Positions 33,185 through 42,583 of a stretch of 59,343 nt of DNA are shown one piece after another. A program made the position numbers and the translations under genes. Origin of the DNA: CAZMCH01 sp964564735 (GTDB lineage: Bacteria > Poribacteria > DTPJ01); contig CAZMCH010000015.1 of NCBI GenBank assembly GCA_964564735.1, positions 1 to 59,343 on the forward strand, written 5' to 3'. Under the pieces are notes generated by a model. That model was not told the DNA's origin and ran no database searches. It saw nothing but the letters and a program-made list of their open reading frames with translations. Each line of letters opens with the position of its first letter. Positions within the stretch are counted from its first letter, which is position 1.

Positions 33185-36100
33185 CTAAAAACCATAGTTA
33201 GCGATCGTTCCTTTTGCACCGATAGCCCATAATCCGCCTGTTGGGGCAGATGCCATACCAAAAAAGTTCTGATTACCAACAATGTTTTCTGTCCATGTTT
33301 TACCGCCGTCAGTTGTGCGTAAGATTAGACCACCTTCTCCAGCGATCCAGCCTTCATTTTCATTTAAGAAACGAACACCGAATAGATTGTTGATTGTCTT
33401 GCTTGTTTGCACAACCCATGTTTGCCCGCCATTGGTTGTATTCATTATCAAGCCACCTGTGCCAACAAGCCAGCCTTTTGATGGATTAACAAAAAAGACA
33501 TCTCTTAGATAGCTTTTCTGCTTGGGATCAACCTGTATAGCCCATTGTGTTCCGCCATTTGTTGTTGATAATATTGTTGCGTTTTGACCAACAATCCAAC
33601 CTCTGTTTTGATCTAGGAAGTATATGCCATAAAAAGCGGTATTATCTTTATATGGCTGTTTTGTCCATTTAGCGCCACCATTATTGGTTGTGAGTATTAT
33701 TCCATTTCTACCGATAGCCCAGCCTTTGTTTGCATCGACAAAATAGACATTTTCAAGGGTATCATCAATAAAGCTAGTCTGAGATACCCATTTGTTACCA
33801 TCAGGGGAGTGAATTATAATTCCTTTTTCTCCGACAGCCCATCCCCTAGGCTGACCTCCCGAATTAATGAAACAGACTGCCTTTAATGCCGCTTTTAGTT
33901 TGTCTGCACCAAAGGTTGTTCCATCACTCAAGGTTACTTTTCCAGATGCTCCGTCGAACTGATATTGCCAGCTTTGCCCACCGTCACTTGTCTTGGCAAT
34001 TAGCAATGGATAACCAACAGCCCAGCCATTGTTATTATCAATAAATGACATATTTTTGAGTTCTTTATTTTGTGTCGCTATAACGCGCCATTTTGCTTCT
34101 GCTATTGTAACGTTTGCAGAACCTTTTATATTACCAGATGCAACAGTGATTTGGCTTGATCCTGATTGTCTTGCCACAAAATTACCAGTTCTGTCTATTT
34201 GTCCTATATTACCAGACACACTCCAAGTTATATCAGCGTCAGGAATAGGTCTATTTGAGCTATCATAAGCAACAGCAGTAAGTTTTTGCTGATCTCCCGG
34301 TTTCATTCTTAATGTCGGTGGATTAACCTCAATTCTAGCAACTTGTGGTCTTGGTGCTGGAGTATCGTCTTTTTTATCTGGAATTATGGGAGGTGTTATT
34401 ATTTGACTGCCTCCAGTTGTAGCATTTTTATTATCCTCAGGTGGTTTTGCTGTATCTCCGCCTCCACTAGCAACTTGTGGAGTTCCTCCTCCTGTTGAAG
34501 GGATACCAGCGACTTGTTTTCTAACCCTTCTAACGATAGTTTGGCTTAATGGCTGGAGTGTTTGGTTATTGATTACCGTTATACCAATTTCGTTTTTGCC
34601 ATCTTTTAGGGCATATTCAGCGCTAAATGTTCCATTATTAATAAAAGTCGGAGTGCCTCCTACCATAACTCCGATTCCATTCATAGAAATAACTTTTGAT
34701 AGAGCAGTGACTCTGCCACTAACTGTAATAGAACCATCAGGAGTTGATGCTCCGTCTTGCGGTGAATCAACTGCCAAATCAAAAACAGGTGGTTTTGTCC
34801 TTATCATTTCTTCGAGGTTATAATCATATTTGCCCGGGTCTATTCTTAATTGCTTGGCATCTGGATAGCTAATTCCAGTTTCATCAAATACTATATTTAA
34901 AATCACATTATCCTTAGATACAAACTCCAATCTAGCAGCTCCTGTATCATCAGAGAACGAACTTACAAGAGGATTAGAGTATGCTGGATCGGATACAGAT
35001 ACAGGAACACCCGGAACAGGTGCGCGCTTGTCATCAGTTACCTGTGCAACGAGAACACGCAATTTTGCATAAGTAACAGAGATTTTTCGATAATCACGAC
35101 TAGCATCAAGAACCAATAGCGGCTCAAAAAGCATCTGCTCTGATGAACCAGAACCTACGGTTTCTATTTTTGCTTTTTCAACACCAAATCCTGCTTCTTG
35201 ATAGCTTAGACGGACTCTAATTTGTGACAGACTATTTCCCTTAAATGCCCTTAAAACGGTCTCTCCGCTTTTGTCTGTTTTAACCTGTTTTTCTGGTTGC
35301 ATTTCTTCATATATAACTACATTTGCAAGATCGGCTGTTTTGCCCTTTTCTCCAATATCTTTAACAACATAAAATGGAACTTCTACAAAAAACCTTTTTT
35401 CCAATGCTTTTGCAACCTTTATTCTTTGTCCTCGCCATGGAAATAAATGAAATGACTTTAATTCATCTATCTGTTTTTGTAGATCATTAACCAAATTAAC
35501 AGGAATAGGATTATTTCCAATATCAGCGATCTGCCTTGCTATTGTGTTTGATGATTGAATGATATTTTTATTCTTTGTAAAAGAAAACCCTATTAACATC
35601 ATTATAAGACCAAGCACAACGACTTCTATTGCAAGTGGAATCAACCATTTAAATAAGCTTTTTCTTTGCGCTCTCGCAGTTACCGTAACATCTCCACGCA
35701 TAGGGAAAATCGCTTTAAGAAGCATATCCCTGACAAACATGCTTTTAGTTTCAGTTGGTTGAGATGCTGTTGGTGATACCTGTATACTGTAATTTTTTTG
35801 TATATCTGCAAGCATAAGGTCAACAACATTATTTTCTTGTGTGCTACTGGTAAGATAAAATCCCTGAAGAGCAGGTCTCTCAAGATATGTGCTTGGGCTT
35901 GACAATATAGAAACAAAATGATTTAGCTTTCCTGTTGCAAGCTCTAACTGCTTTGGAAAAATGTAAATTCCCTTTCTTATGCGTTTGTCTGTATCAGGTG
36001 TTAATGCTATATTAATATGATTTTTTAGAGAATTATAAAGGACAGACCACTCATCCTTAAAGGCTGTTGCCATATTTACTTGTTGTTTGGCATTAAAAGA

Positions 36101-36940
36101 ACAGCCAAGTATCTGATTTCTTGCATCTTTGTCGAGTGTCGCAAAAAATTCTGTAAATCCCTGAATCATATCACATTTTGTAAATACAAGATAAACAGGA
36201 AGGCTAATTCCAAGTTGTTCAACGATGTCGTCTATTCTATCTCGTATATTTTGCGCTTCTCTTTCAATTTCATCTTCTCTGGCAGGTATTATTTTGCTAA
36301 TATCAACCGCTATAATAAGACCGTCCATTGGCTTTGCTTTTCGATGCTTTTTTAATTGATCAAGCAGAGCAAGCCATTCTGCTTTATCAATAGATTTGTC
36401 TGGTTGGGTTATATATCTTCCCGTTGTATCCATAACAACCGCTTCATTAGCAAACATCCAGTTGCAATCCCTTGTTGCCCCAGGGGAAACATCAGTCGCA
36501 GAAGGATCACGAAGGCGAAAATCCAAACCCGACTTTGTAAGCAAACTTGTTTTACCAGAACCTATTGGACCAATAAGTAAATACCATGGAACAGCAAATT
36601 GAGCATCTGCTTTTCCGACAGTTTTTCCAACTTTTGATTGGCGCAATGCCTTAATTGCAAATAATAGCTTTTCCTCAAGATTCTTTATTCTTGCAGAGCC
36701 TGCAGAAGTAGCATCAGCCATTCTTTTGCTATCTTGCTCTTTCTTCGACTTTAAAAGCGATAAAACAATCACTATTATCCAAACAATAGCTAATATGACT
36801 GTAGCATAAACAGCTATAGGACGAAGAGTCCTAGCATGACCTACAAATTTTGCAATGCCAAAGAAAATCGCCCAAACAACCACAATGATAGCTAATACCC
36901 ATGCTCCGGGTAACTTTTTTAACAATTTCTTTATATCCAT
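33185..36940 (-). CDS. TssM/IcmF-like GTPase fused to Ig-like domains and a seven-bladed Ycf48/BNR propeller
   Basis: 1251 residues from the ATG at 36940 (GGAGG at 36950-36946, spacer five). Membrane segments are at about 14-34, 42-62 and 432-452, as in TssM. Between the second and third lies the GTPase: Walker A GPIGSGKT (124-131), SPGATRDCNWMFANEAVVMD then TTGRY (152-176), and FTKCD (253-257). After the third segment only a short TssM-like stretch remains (to about 520). The usual periplasmic IcmF-related domains are replaced by a carboxypeptidase-regulatory-like or Ig segment (about 620-710), an Ig-like domain (720-805), a Gly/Pro linker, a Big2-like domain (868-946) and seven repeats with the core GW(A/I/L)(V/I/A)G at 972, 1033, 1073, 1114, 1156, 1197 and 1237. 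Predicted to be anchored in the inner membrane with the propeller in the periplasm. It follows tssL by 91 bases. Confidence 0.85.
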   Translation of the reverse strand: MDIKKLLKKLPGAWVLAIIVVVWAIFFGIAKFVGHARTLRPIAVYATVILAIVWIIVIVLSLLKSKKEQDSKRMADATSAGSARIKNLEEKLLFAIKALRQSKVGKTVGKADAQFAVPWYLLIGPIGSGKTSLLTKSGLDFRLRDPSATDVSPGATRDCNWMFANEAVVMDTTGRYITQPDKSIDKAEWLALLDQLKKHRKAKPMDGLIIAVDISKIIPAREDEIEREAQNIRDRIDDIVEQLGISLPVYLVFTKCDMIQGFTEFFATLDKDARNQILGCSFNAKQQVNMATAFKDEWSVLYNSLKNHINIALTPDTDKRIRKGIYIFPKQLELATGKLNHFVSILSSPSTYLERPALQGFYLTSSTQENNVVDLMLADIQKNYSIQVSPTASQPTETKSMFVRDMLLKAIFPMRGDVTVTARAQRKSLFKWLIPLAIEVVVLGLIMMLIGFSFTKNKNIIQSSNTIARQIADIGNNPIPVNLVNDLQKQIDELKSFHLFPWRGQRIKVAKALEKRFFVEVPFYVVKDIGEKGKTADLANVVIYEEMQPEKQVKTDKSGETVLRAFKGNSLSQIRVRLSYQEAGFGVEKAKIETVGSGSSEQMLFEPLLVLDASRDYRKISVTYAKLRVLVAQVTDDKRAPVPGVPVSVSDPAYSNPLVSSFSDDTGAARLEFVSKDNVILNIVFDETGISYPDAKQLRIDPGKYDYNLEEMIRTKPPVFDLAVDSPQDGASTPDGSITVSGRVTALSKVISMNGIGVMVGGTPTFINNGTFSAEYALKDGKNEIGITVINNQTLQPLSQTIVRRVRKQVAGIPSTGGGTPQVASGGGDTAKPPEDNKNATTGGSQIITPPIIPDKKDDTPAPRPQVARIEVNPPTLRMKPGDQQKLTAVAYDSSNRPIPDADITWSVSGNIGQIDRTGNFVARQSGSSQITVASGNIKGSANVTIAEAKWRVIATQNKELKNMSFIDNNNGWAVGYPLLIAKTSDGGQSWQYQFDGASGKVTLSDGTTFGADKLKAALKAVCFINSGGQPRGWAVGEKGIIIHSPDGNKWVSQTSFIDDTLENVYFVDANKGWAIGRNGIILTTNNGGAKWTKQPYKDNTAFYGIYFLDQNRGWIVGQNATILSTTNGGTQWAIQVDPKQKSYLRDVFFVNPSKGWLVGTGGLIMNTTNGGQTWVVQTSKTINNLFGVRFLNENEGWIAGEGGLILRTTDGGKTWTENIVGNQNFFGMASAPTGGLWAIGAKGTIANYGF

Positions 36941-37031
36941 ATCGTCCTCCATGAAGAACGGTAACATTATCAGATTTTATGGCTAATATTACCTAAAATA
37001 TTATATCTTTTATCTAGTTTTTTAGAATACA

Positions 37032-37718
37032 TCAAGACCACATCTTTGTTATTGAATCTGCAATTGTATTTGCCAGACTGATCATATTGATTTTTAGAAT
37101 AATAAATATGACTATTGCTATTAAAGCAACCAGACCAAAAGAAGCATACATCGCCCATTTTGGTATAAGAGTTCTTTTCTTTATAGATATTTTTTGTGGT
37201 TCGGCATGTGGTGATAATTTTTCTGTATCCCTAAAGTTAAGTTGCGCACGAATACCATTTATATAATCACGCAATTCCTCTGGAGTTTGAATTTTGAATC
37301 TACCTTCAAAACCAAACATTAGGCATAAATAATATACTTCAAGAACATTTAATTTTGATTCATCTGTTCTAATGCGTTCCAATCTTTCGAAAAATATCTC
37401 ACCCGCTAGTGCATCGTTAAAATATTCTACCGCCATAGGATTACTGAGCCAAACGCTTCTCTGTGGCCAACTCGAATACAAAACAGTCTCATCGACTAAT
37501 GCTGATACTGCATATTTAGCATCAAGAAAATCTTCCTCTGATATATTCAATTGTTTTGATTTTGCCTCAATTGCCTTAAAAAGAGAATCAATTTTATCAT
37601 GTAGTTTCTTGGGATCGCCAAAATCACTTGTTTCACGAAGATATAGTATTAGAGTAAAGAGATCGCTAAAAAGGTCTGGTAAGTTAGTATTTTCTATTCG
37701 ACTTCCGGAACTGCCCAT
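37032..37718 (-). CDS. TssL/DotU-family membrane protein
   Basis: Inner-membrane partner of TssM/IcmF in type VI and of IcmF in Dot/Icm type IV systems. 228 residues. Cytoplasmic helical domain with the family pattern AVSALVDETVLYSSW, GEIFFERLERI and LEVYYLCLMFGFEGRF (127-141), then one membrane helix (about 188-209) and a short periplasmic tail. No peptidoglycan-binding extension. ATG at 37718 follows AGGAGGG. It is the first gene of a likely tssL-tssM-pgi unit and diverges from gltX. Confidence 0.85.
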   Translation of the reverse strand: MGSSGSRIENTNLPDLFSDLFTLILYLRETSDFGDPKKLHDKIDSLFKAIEAKSKQLNISEEDFLDAKYAVSALVDETVLYSSWPQRSVWLSNPMAVEYFNDALAGEIFFERLERIRTDESKLNVLEVYYLCLMFGFEGRFKIQTPEELRDYINGIRAQLNFRDTEKLSPHAEPQKISIKKRTLIPKWAMYASFGLVALIAIVIFIILKINMISLANTIADSITKMWS

Positions 37719-37871
37719 ATAAAAATCCCTCCTGACATCTAGGTAAAAGACAGTCTATTTGCAATTTTCTTGTCTATGTTATAAACTATTATACATATTG
37801 CATAGACTAAAATCAATATGTTTCTGTAATACATAAACAGAAAATTATAGCCAAAACCATCCCAAAACTGA

Positions 37872-37877
37872 TATAAT
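37872..37877 (+). promoter_or_regulatory. Candidate extended -10 box of the gltX operon
   Basis: TGATATAAT (37869-37877) matches the extended -10 consensus and lies 57 bases before the gltX ATG. No clear -35 box. The same divergent region has gtctatg and catagac arms (around 37772-37807) that could form a hairpin. Confidence 0.4.
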
Positions 37878-37933
37878 AATATAGAATAAATATAAAAAAA
37901 TGCAGATTGAAGATTTAAGGAGATATAAATAAA

Positions 37934-39403
37934 ATGAAATCAGAAGTTAGAGTTAGGATTGCACCTTCACCAACAGGATATATGCATCTTGGGCTGGCAA
38001 GAACAGCTTTATTTAATTGGCTATTTGCAAGACACAATAATGGAACATTTATAGTGCGTATTGATGATACAGACGAAGCCCGTTCAACTGATGAATCTCT
38101 AAGCCAAATATTAAGCGCTCTCAAATGGCTTGGACTAGACTGGGATGAGGGAATTGAAAAAGGCGGAGAATACGCCCCTTATGTCCAATCTCAACGACTC
38201 GATATATACACTGAATATGCTAATAAGCTGTTAGATATGGGCAAAGCATATTATTGTTATTGCTCTTTAGAGGAACTCGAAGCTGAACGCAAGCAAGCAC
38301 AAGAAGAAAAAAAGGCTTATGTTTATAGTGGAAGATGCAGGAAGCTCTCAGAAGAACAAAAAGCAAAATTCATTTCAGAAGGCAGGAAACCGTCTATAAG
38401 GTTAATTGCAGATGACAGAACCATAATTGTAAATGACCTGATAAAAGGACAAGTCGAATTTAAGCTTGGATTAGTAGGTGATTTTATCATTGTCCGACCA
38501 AATGGTATGCCTGTTTATATCTATACATCAGCAATTGACGATATGCTAATGAAGATAAGCCATATTATCAGGGCTGATGAGCATCTTGCAGGCTCTACGC
38601 CAAAGCAGATACTTATATTTGAGGCTTTTAACGCCCCTATGCCCGAATTTGCTCATGTTCCGCTTGTTTTGGGCAATAAGGGAGAAAAACTCAGTAAGAG
38701 ACATGGTGCAACATCTGTTGATGAATATAGGAAGATGGGTTATCTGCCAGAAGCAATGCTAAACTATCTAGCAAGGCTTGGCTGGTCTTTTGATGATGAA
38801 AAAGAGATATTTTCGCTAGATGAACTCATAGAAGTTTTTACTCTTGATAAAGTTGGCAAAGCTGGCGGAATATTTGATCAGCAAAAATTACAATGGCTTA
38901 ATGGTGAGTATATCCAAAAGATGGATATTGACTCAAGGACAAAGGCAGTTATCCCATTTCTTAAAGAAGCAGGTCTAATTAATGATGATTTAATGTCAGC
39001 AAAATATGAATGGATTAAGCAAATTGTAGAGGCGGTTGGCGATAGACTTAAAACATTGGCACAGATAACTGATTATGCAGGATTTTTCTTTGTTGACGAA
39101 GTTGATTATGATCAGGATGCGGTAGATAAGAATATTAGAAAAGAAGGGATATTAGAGGCATTAGAAGGATTAAAATCTGCATTTAGAGAAATTGAGGCTT
39201 TTAATCAACAGAATCTTGAAAACGCAATTCAATCCTATGCTGACTCCAAAGGCTTAAAGGCAGGAAAATTAATTCAGCCTTTGAGAGTTGCCCTAACTGG
39301 AAAGCCTGTTGGTCCCGGAATTTTTGAGACTTTAATTTTACTTGGTAAAGATAAGGTTATTAAAAGATTAGATGATGTTGTTAAGATGATTATGAACAAA
39401 TAA
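37934..39403 (+). CDS. gltX: Glutamyl-tRNA synthetase
   Basis: Charges tRNA(Glu), and possibly tRNA(Gln) in organisms lacking GlnRS. 489 residues. Class I signatures HLGL (residues 18-21, in PSPTGYMHLGLART) and KLSKR (in GEKLSKRHGAT). C-terminal anticodon-binding domain with LKAGKLIQPLRVALTGKPVG. AGGAG lies upstream. It heads a five-gene operon: the next gene begins 13 bases after its stop. Confidence 0.97.
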   Translation: MKSEVRVRIAPSPTGYMHLGLARTALFNWLFARHNNGTFIVRIDDTDEARSTDESLSQILSALKWLGLDWDEGIEKGGEYAPYVQSQRLDIYTEYANKLLDMGKAYYCYCSLEELEAERKQAQEEKKAYVYSGRCRKLSEEQKAKFISEGRKPSIRLIADDRTIIVNDLIKGQVEFKLGLVGDFIIVRPNGMPVYIYTSAIDDMLMKISHIIRADEHLAGSTPKQILIFEAFNAPMPEFAHVPLVLGNKGEKLSKRHGATSVDEYRKMGYLPEAMLNYLARLGWSFDDEKEIFSLDELIEVFTLDKVGKAGGIFDQQKLQWLNGEYIQKMDIDSRTKAVIPFLKEAGLINDDLMSAKYEWIKQIVEAVGDRLKTLAQITDYAGFFFVDEVDYDQDAVDKNIRKEGILEALEGLKSAFREIEAFNQQNLENAIQSYADSKGLKAGKLIQPLRVALTGKPVGPGIFETLILLGKDKVIKRLDDVVKMIMNK

Positions 39404-39416
39404 GAAAGGAAAAATT

Positions 39417-41033
39417 ATGAAATTTTCATACAGCCTTACCTGTTTTGTAAGTATTTTATCTGTTCTGACCGCAATAGAACCTGCACCCGCAGCACCGACT
39501 TTGACAGAAATGGTGCCTATGCGTGATGGAGTTCGGCTTGCCACTGATGTTTATCTACCTCAAGGCGATGGTCCTTTTCCCGTTATACTCATTATGACTC
39601 CATATAACAAAGATGGTCTTGCTTTATGGTCTATCGCTGCAAATCAAAAGGGATATGCCCTTGTTGCGCAGGATTTTCGTGGAAGATTCGCCTCAGAAGG
39701 AAATGATTATCCCGTCTTTTTATCCTATGGATGGGGTGATATACAGGATGGGTATGACACAGTTGAATGGATCGCCATGCAAGAATGGTGTAATGGAAAA
39801 GTTGGTACTCTGGGCATTAGCGGTCCCGGCATCGCACAAAATATGATGGCGCCAACTGCACCTCCACATCTTGTTTGTCAATATGTTGGGGTTGCGTATT
39901 CCAGTGCATATCATCAATCAGCATATCAAGGCGGGGCATTTCGCAAAAACCTTTGGGAAAGATGGCTTATTGACCACAAATTTAACCCAGAAACCTTGAA
40001 ACTAACTAAAGAGCATCCATATTATGACGATTATTGGAAAGCACAAAATACGGAGTTAGTCGCTGATCGTGTTAATGTTCCTTCTATGTTTGTTGGTGGA
40101 TGGTATGATATATTTAACATTGGCACAATCAATAGCTTTAAAACTATACAGCACAATGGAACTGGTATGGCAAAAGGTAACTGCAAGCTAGTTATGCAGG
40201 CTTATGGACATGGCGTCAATGAAGAATTAGTATTTCCCAATCAGGGATTTCCAAAAAATGCTGATTTTGCTAATCTTGGTTGGTTTGATATATGGCTAAA
40301 AAACGATGGCAAAGGTGCAGAAGAAATCCCAACGGTTCAATATTTTGTTATGGGCGATCCAGAAGATAAAAATGCAAATGTATGGAAATCCGCTGATGAC
40401 TGGGCTATTCCATCAAAGGAAACACCTCATTATTTTATGCCAGATGGAAGTTTGAAAACAGACATGCCTGAAATAGATAAATTGATTTCATACAGATATG
40501 ATCCAAATGACCCTGTCCCAACGCTTGGTGGTGCAGAACTCTATGAACCAAAAGGACCGATGGATCAGCGAAGTATTGAAAATCGTCCTGATGTGATTTT
40601 ATTTACATCGGAAGCATTAGAACAACCATTAGAAGTCGTTGGTAGCCTTAAAGTCAAACTTTGGGCTTCTTCCGATGCACCAGATACCGATTTTACAGCC
40701 AAATTATGCGATGTCTATCCAGATGGCAGAAGCATAATCGTTGCAGATGGCATTATAAGGGCATGTTATAGAAATTCGTTTGAAAAGCGTGAACTACTCG
40801 AATCGGGCAAGATATATGAATTTGAGATCGACTTATGGGATACGGCAATATTATTCAGCAAAGGTCATAAGATTAGAGTTGCAATATCCTCAAGCAATGC
40901 GCCAAGATTTGAGCCTAATCCAAACACAGGAAAACCCTCTGGTCTTGATGATGAAACCAGAATTGCAACAAATACCATCTACTTGGGTAAAAAACATCCA
41001 TCTTGCATTATTTTGCCCGTAGTTTCTCCATAA
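39417..41033 (+). CDS. CocE/NonD-family hydrolase (S15 peptidase-like), exported
   Basis: 538 residues with a signal peptide (about 1-25, ending APAAP). N-terminal alpha/beta hydrolase (MRDGVRLATDVYLPQGDGPF, MTPYNKDG, QDFRGRFASEGNDY, GKVGTLGISGPGIAQ with the candidate nucleophile Ser, GGWYDIFNIGT with Asp, AYGHGVNE with His). The nucleophile elbow GISGPG departs from the usual GxSYxG. C-terminal jelly-roll domain (about 330-530) as in cocaine esterase and X-Pro dipeptidyl peptidase. Substrate unknown. Confidence 0.85.
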   Translation: MKFSYSLTCFVSILSVLTAIEPAPAAPTLTEMVPMRDGVRLATDVYLPQGDGPFPVILIMTPYNKDGLALWSIAANQKGYALVAQDFRGRFASEGNDYPVFLSYGWGDIQDGYDTVEWIAMQEWCNGKVGTLGISGPGIAQNMMAPTAPPHLVCQYVGVAYSSAYHQSAYQGGAFRKNLWERWLIDHKFNPETLKLTKEHPYYDDYWKAQNTELVADRVNVPSMFVGGWYDIFNIGTINSFKTIQHNGTGMAKGNCKLVMQAYGHGVNEELVFPNQGFPKNADFANLGWFDIWLKNDGKGAEEIPTVQYFVMGDPEDKNANVWKSADDWAIPSKETPHYFMPDGSLKTDMPEIDKLISYRYDPNDPVPTLGGAELYEPKGPMDQRSIENRPDVILFTSEALEQPLEVVGSLKVKLWASSDAPDTDFTAKLCDVYPDGRSIIVADGIIRACYRNSFEKRELLESGKIYEFEIDLWDTAILFSKGHKIRVAISSSNAPRFEPNPNTGKPSGLDDETRIATNTIYLGKKHPSCIILPVVSP

Positions 41034-41066
41034 AACTAAAATATAACCTTATTAGGAAGATAACAT

Positions 41067-41768
41067 ATGAAACCAAAGGCAATTTTACTCGATTTTTATG
41101 GAACGGTTGTAGAAGAAGACTGGACTCCGCTTATCGCCCCATGTGAAAGTGCAATTAAAGCCTCTTCTAAATCTATAATCCATGATGATCTAAGGCGTCA
41201 TTGGGGGCAGACATTTCGTGAGCTATGCTTCAATAGCTATGGAGAAAATTTTAAATATGAAAAAGATTTGGGTGTTGAGTCACTCCAAATGGCAGTCAAT
41301 CATTTTGATCAAGACCTAGATTGCGAACCTTTTACACAGGATTTACTAAAATACTGGGATGAATATTGGGGCAATCCTCCGCTATTTCCTGAAAGCATGA
41401 GTGTTCTTGATACATTGAAAGAACTTAATCTTCCTGTCTGTATAGTATCTAATATTGATAATGATGTTCTTGATTCTGCATTGAAATATAACAATCTACA
41501 ATTTGATTTGATAGTCACAAGCGAAGATTGTAGATCATATAAACCACGTCCCGAAATGTTTGAAAAAGCATTATCTTTATTAGACATGAGAAATAACCAA
41601 GTCTTGCATGTAGGAGATTCGCTATTTAGCGATGTCAAGGGCGCAAAGAATATGGGCATACCTGCCTTGTGGATAAATCGCAAAATGCGTCCCATCTCTA
41701 CTGAATACGAAAAACCTGATTATATATCTGAAGATTTAACTGGGATAATTGATATATTGATGAAATGA
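41067..41768 (+). CDS. HAD-superfamily hydrolase, dehalogenase/phosphatase-like
   Basis: 233 residues, cytoplasmic. Motif I is LLDFYGT with nucleophile Asp9; motif II SNIDND; motif III Lys in SYKPRPEMF; motif IV GDSLFSDVKGA. Motif I lacks the second Asp (Tyr11), as in the YjjG/haloacid dehalogenase-like group. A helical cap lies between motifs I and II. Its last four bases (ATGA) overlap the start of the next gene, so the two are probably translated together. Confidence 0.88.
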   Translation: MKPKAILLDFYGTVVEEDWTPLIAPCESAIKASSKSIIHDDLRRHWGQTFRELCFNSYGENFKYEKDLGVESLQMAVNHFDQDLDCEPFTQDLLKYWDEYWGNPPLFPESMSVLDTLKELNLPVCIVSNIDNDVLDSALKYNNLQFDLIVTSEDCRSYKPRPEMFEKALSLLDMRNNQVLHVGDSLFSDVKGAKNMGIPALWINRKMRPISTEYEKPDYISEDLTGIIDILMK

Positions 41769-42583
41769 TTAACGAACTAAAACTTATTGTTGATTATGCC
41801 TATGATAATATTCCTATATATAGAAAAATATATCAACAAAAGCCTAAAATAGAATCAATCGCTGACTTTCAAAAATTGCCATACATTAGATTAAGTGATT
41901 TTTTTAATTGTAAGATTGATGATGTAATTTCGGATGTTGTTGATGTAGTATCGATCCTCCCACCAATAGAAAATAAGTCTATATTTCCCTTCCCAAGACT
42001 TGAAAGCGCACATGATAGAGATATGCGATATGAGATATTTTATTTTTTGCTTGAACAAATGAATATTGCAGAAAATTCTAGCTTCGTTGTTTTGACAGAC
42101 ACAGAACATAGCTATTTCTGCGGAGAGATAGTAAGTAACCTTTTATTTTACAAACACCCAACATCAATGATAATGATTCGTGATCATTCTGAAAGCGAAA
42201 TAACTGACTGGATAAATAGGATTCAGCCTGATTATTTGATTATCGGAACAAAAAGAATTTTTGCTGAAATCTCAGAATGGAAAGTCTATAGTATAATAGA
42301 TATAAATTCCCCGTTCCAAAGAGAGAATTTTGTCTTACAGAATATAGAATACAAAAATATATATGCAATCAACGAAATTGGCTGGATCGGTATCAGTAAT
42401 AATAAAGGCGGATATATTTATCCTAACGACTATTTCTATGTTGAATCCGATCCAGCAGATAATATACTTACAATAACAACTTTAACAAGCGATATGTTAC
42501 CGTTTATAAGGTATAAAACAACAGATAAATGTATTATTACTGGAAAAAATAGCTTTCAGATTACATATATTGGGGAGCATTGA
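41765..42583 (+). CDS. PaaK-like protein lacking the nucleotide-binding loop
   Basis: 272 residues. N-terminus (VDYAYDNIPIYRKIYQ, FQKLPYIRLSDFF) and C-terminus (NILTITTLTSDMLPFIRYKT) match phenylacetate-CoA-ligase-like adenylating enzymes. The TSGSTGxP loop, present in the neighbouring paralog, is missing, and the protein is about 150 residues shorter. It is probably a non-catalytic partner or a degenerate copy. It overlaps the HAD gene upstream by four bases and the next gene by one base. Confidence 0.65.
   Translation: MINELKLIVDYAYDNIPIYRKIYQQKPKIESIADFQKLPYIRLSDFFNCKIDDVISDVVDVVSILPPIENKSIFPFPRLESAHDRDMRYEIFYFLLEQMNIAENSSFVVLTDTEHSYFCGEIVSNLLFYKHPTSMIMIRDHSESEITDWINRIQPDYLIIGTKRIFAEISEWKVYSIIDINSPFQRENFVLQNIEYKNIYAINEIGWIGISNNKGGYIYPNDYFYVESDPADNILTITTLTSDMLPFIRYKTTDKCIITGKNSFQITYIGEH

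Noticed and set aside
33185..37718. A complete type VI secretion gene cluster.
   Set aside because: Only TssL-like and TssM-like genes are present. Neighbours are pgi and gltX, and no sheath, tube, baseplate, TssK or TssJ gene is visible in the window.
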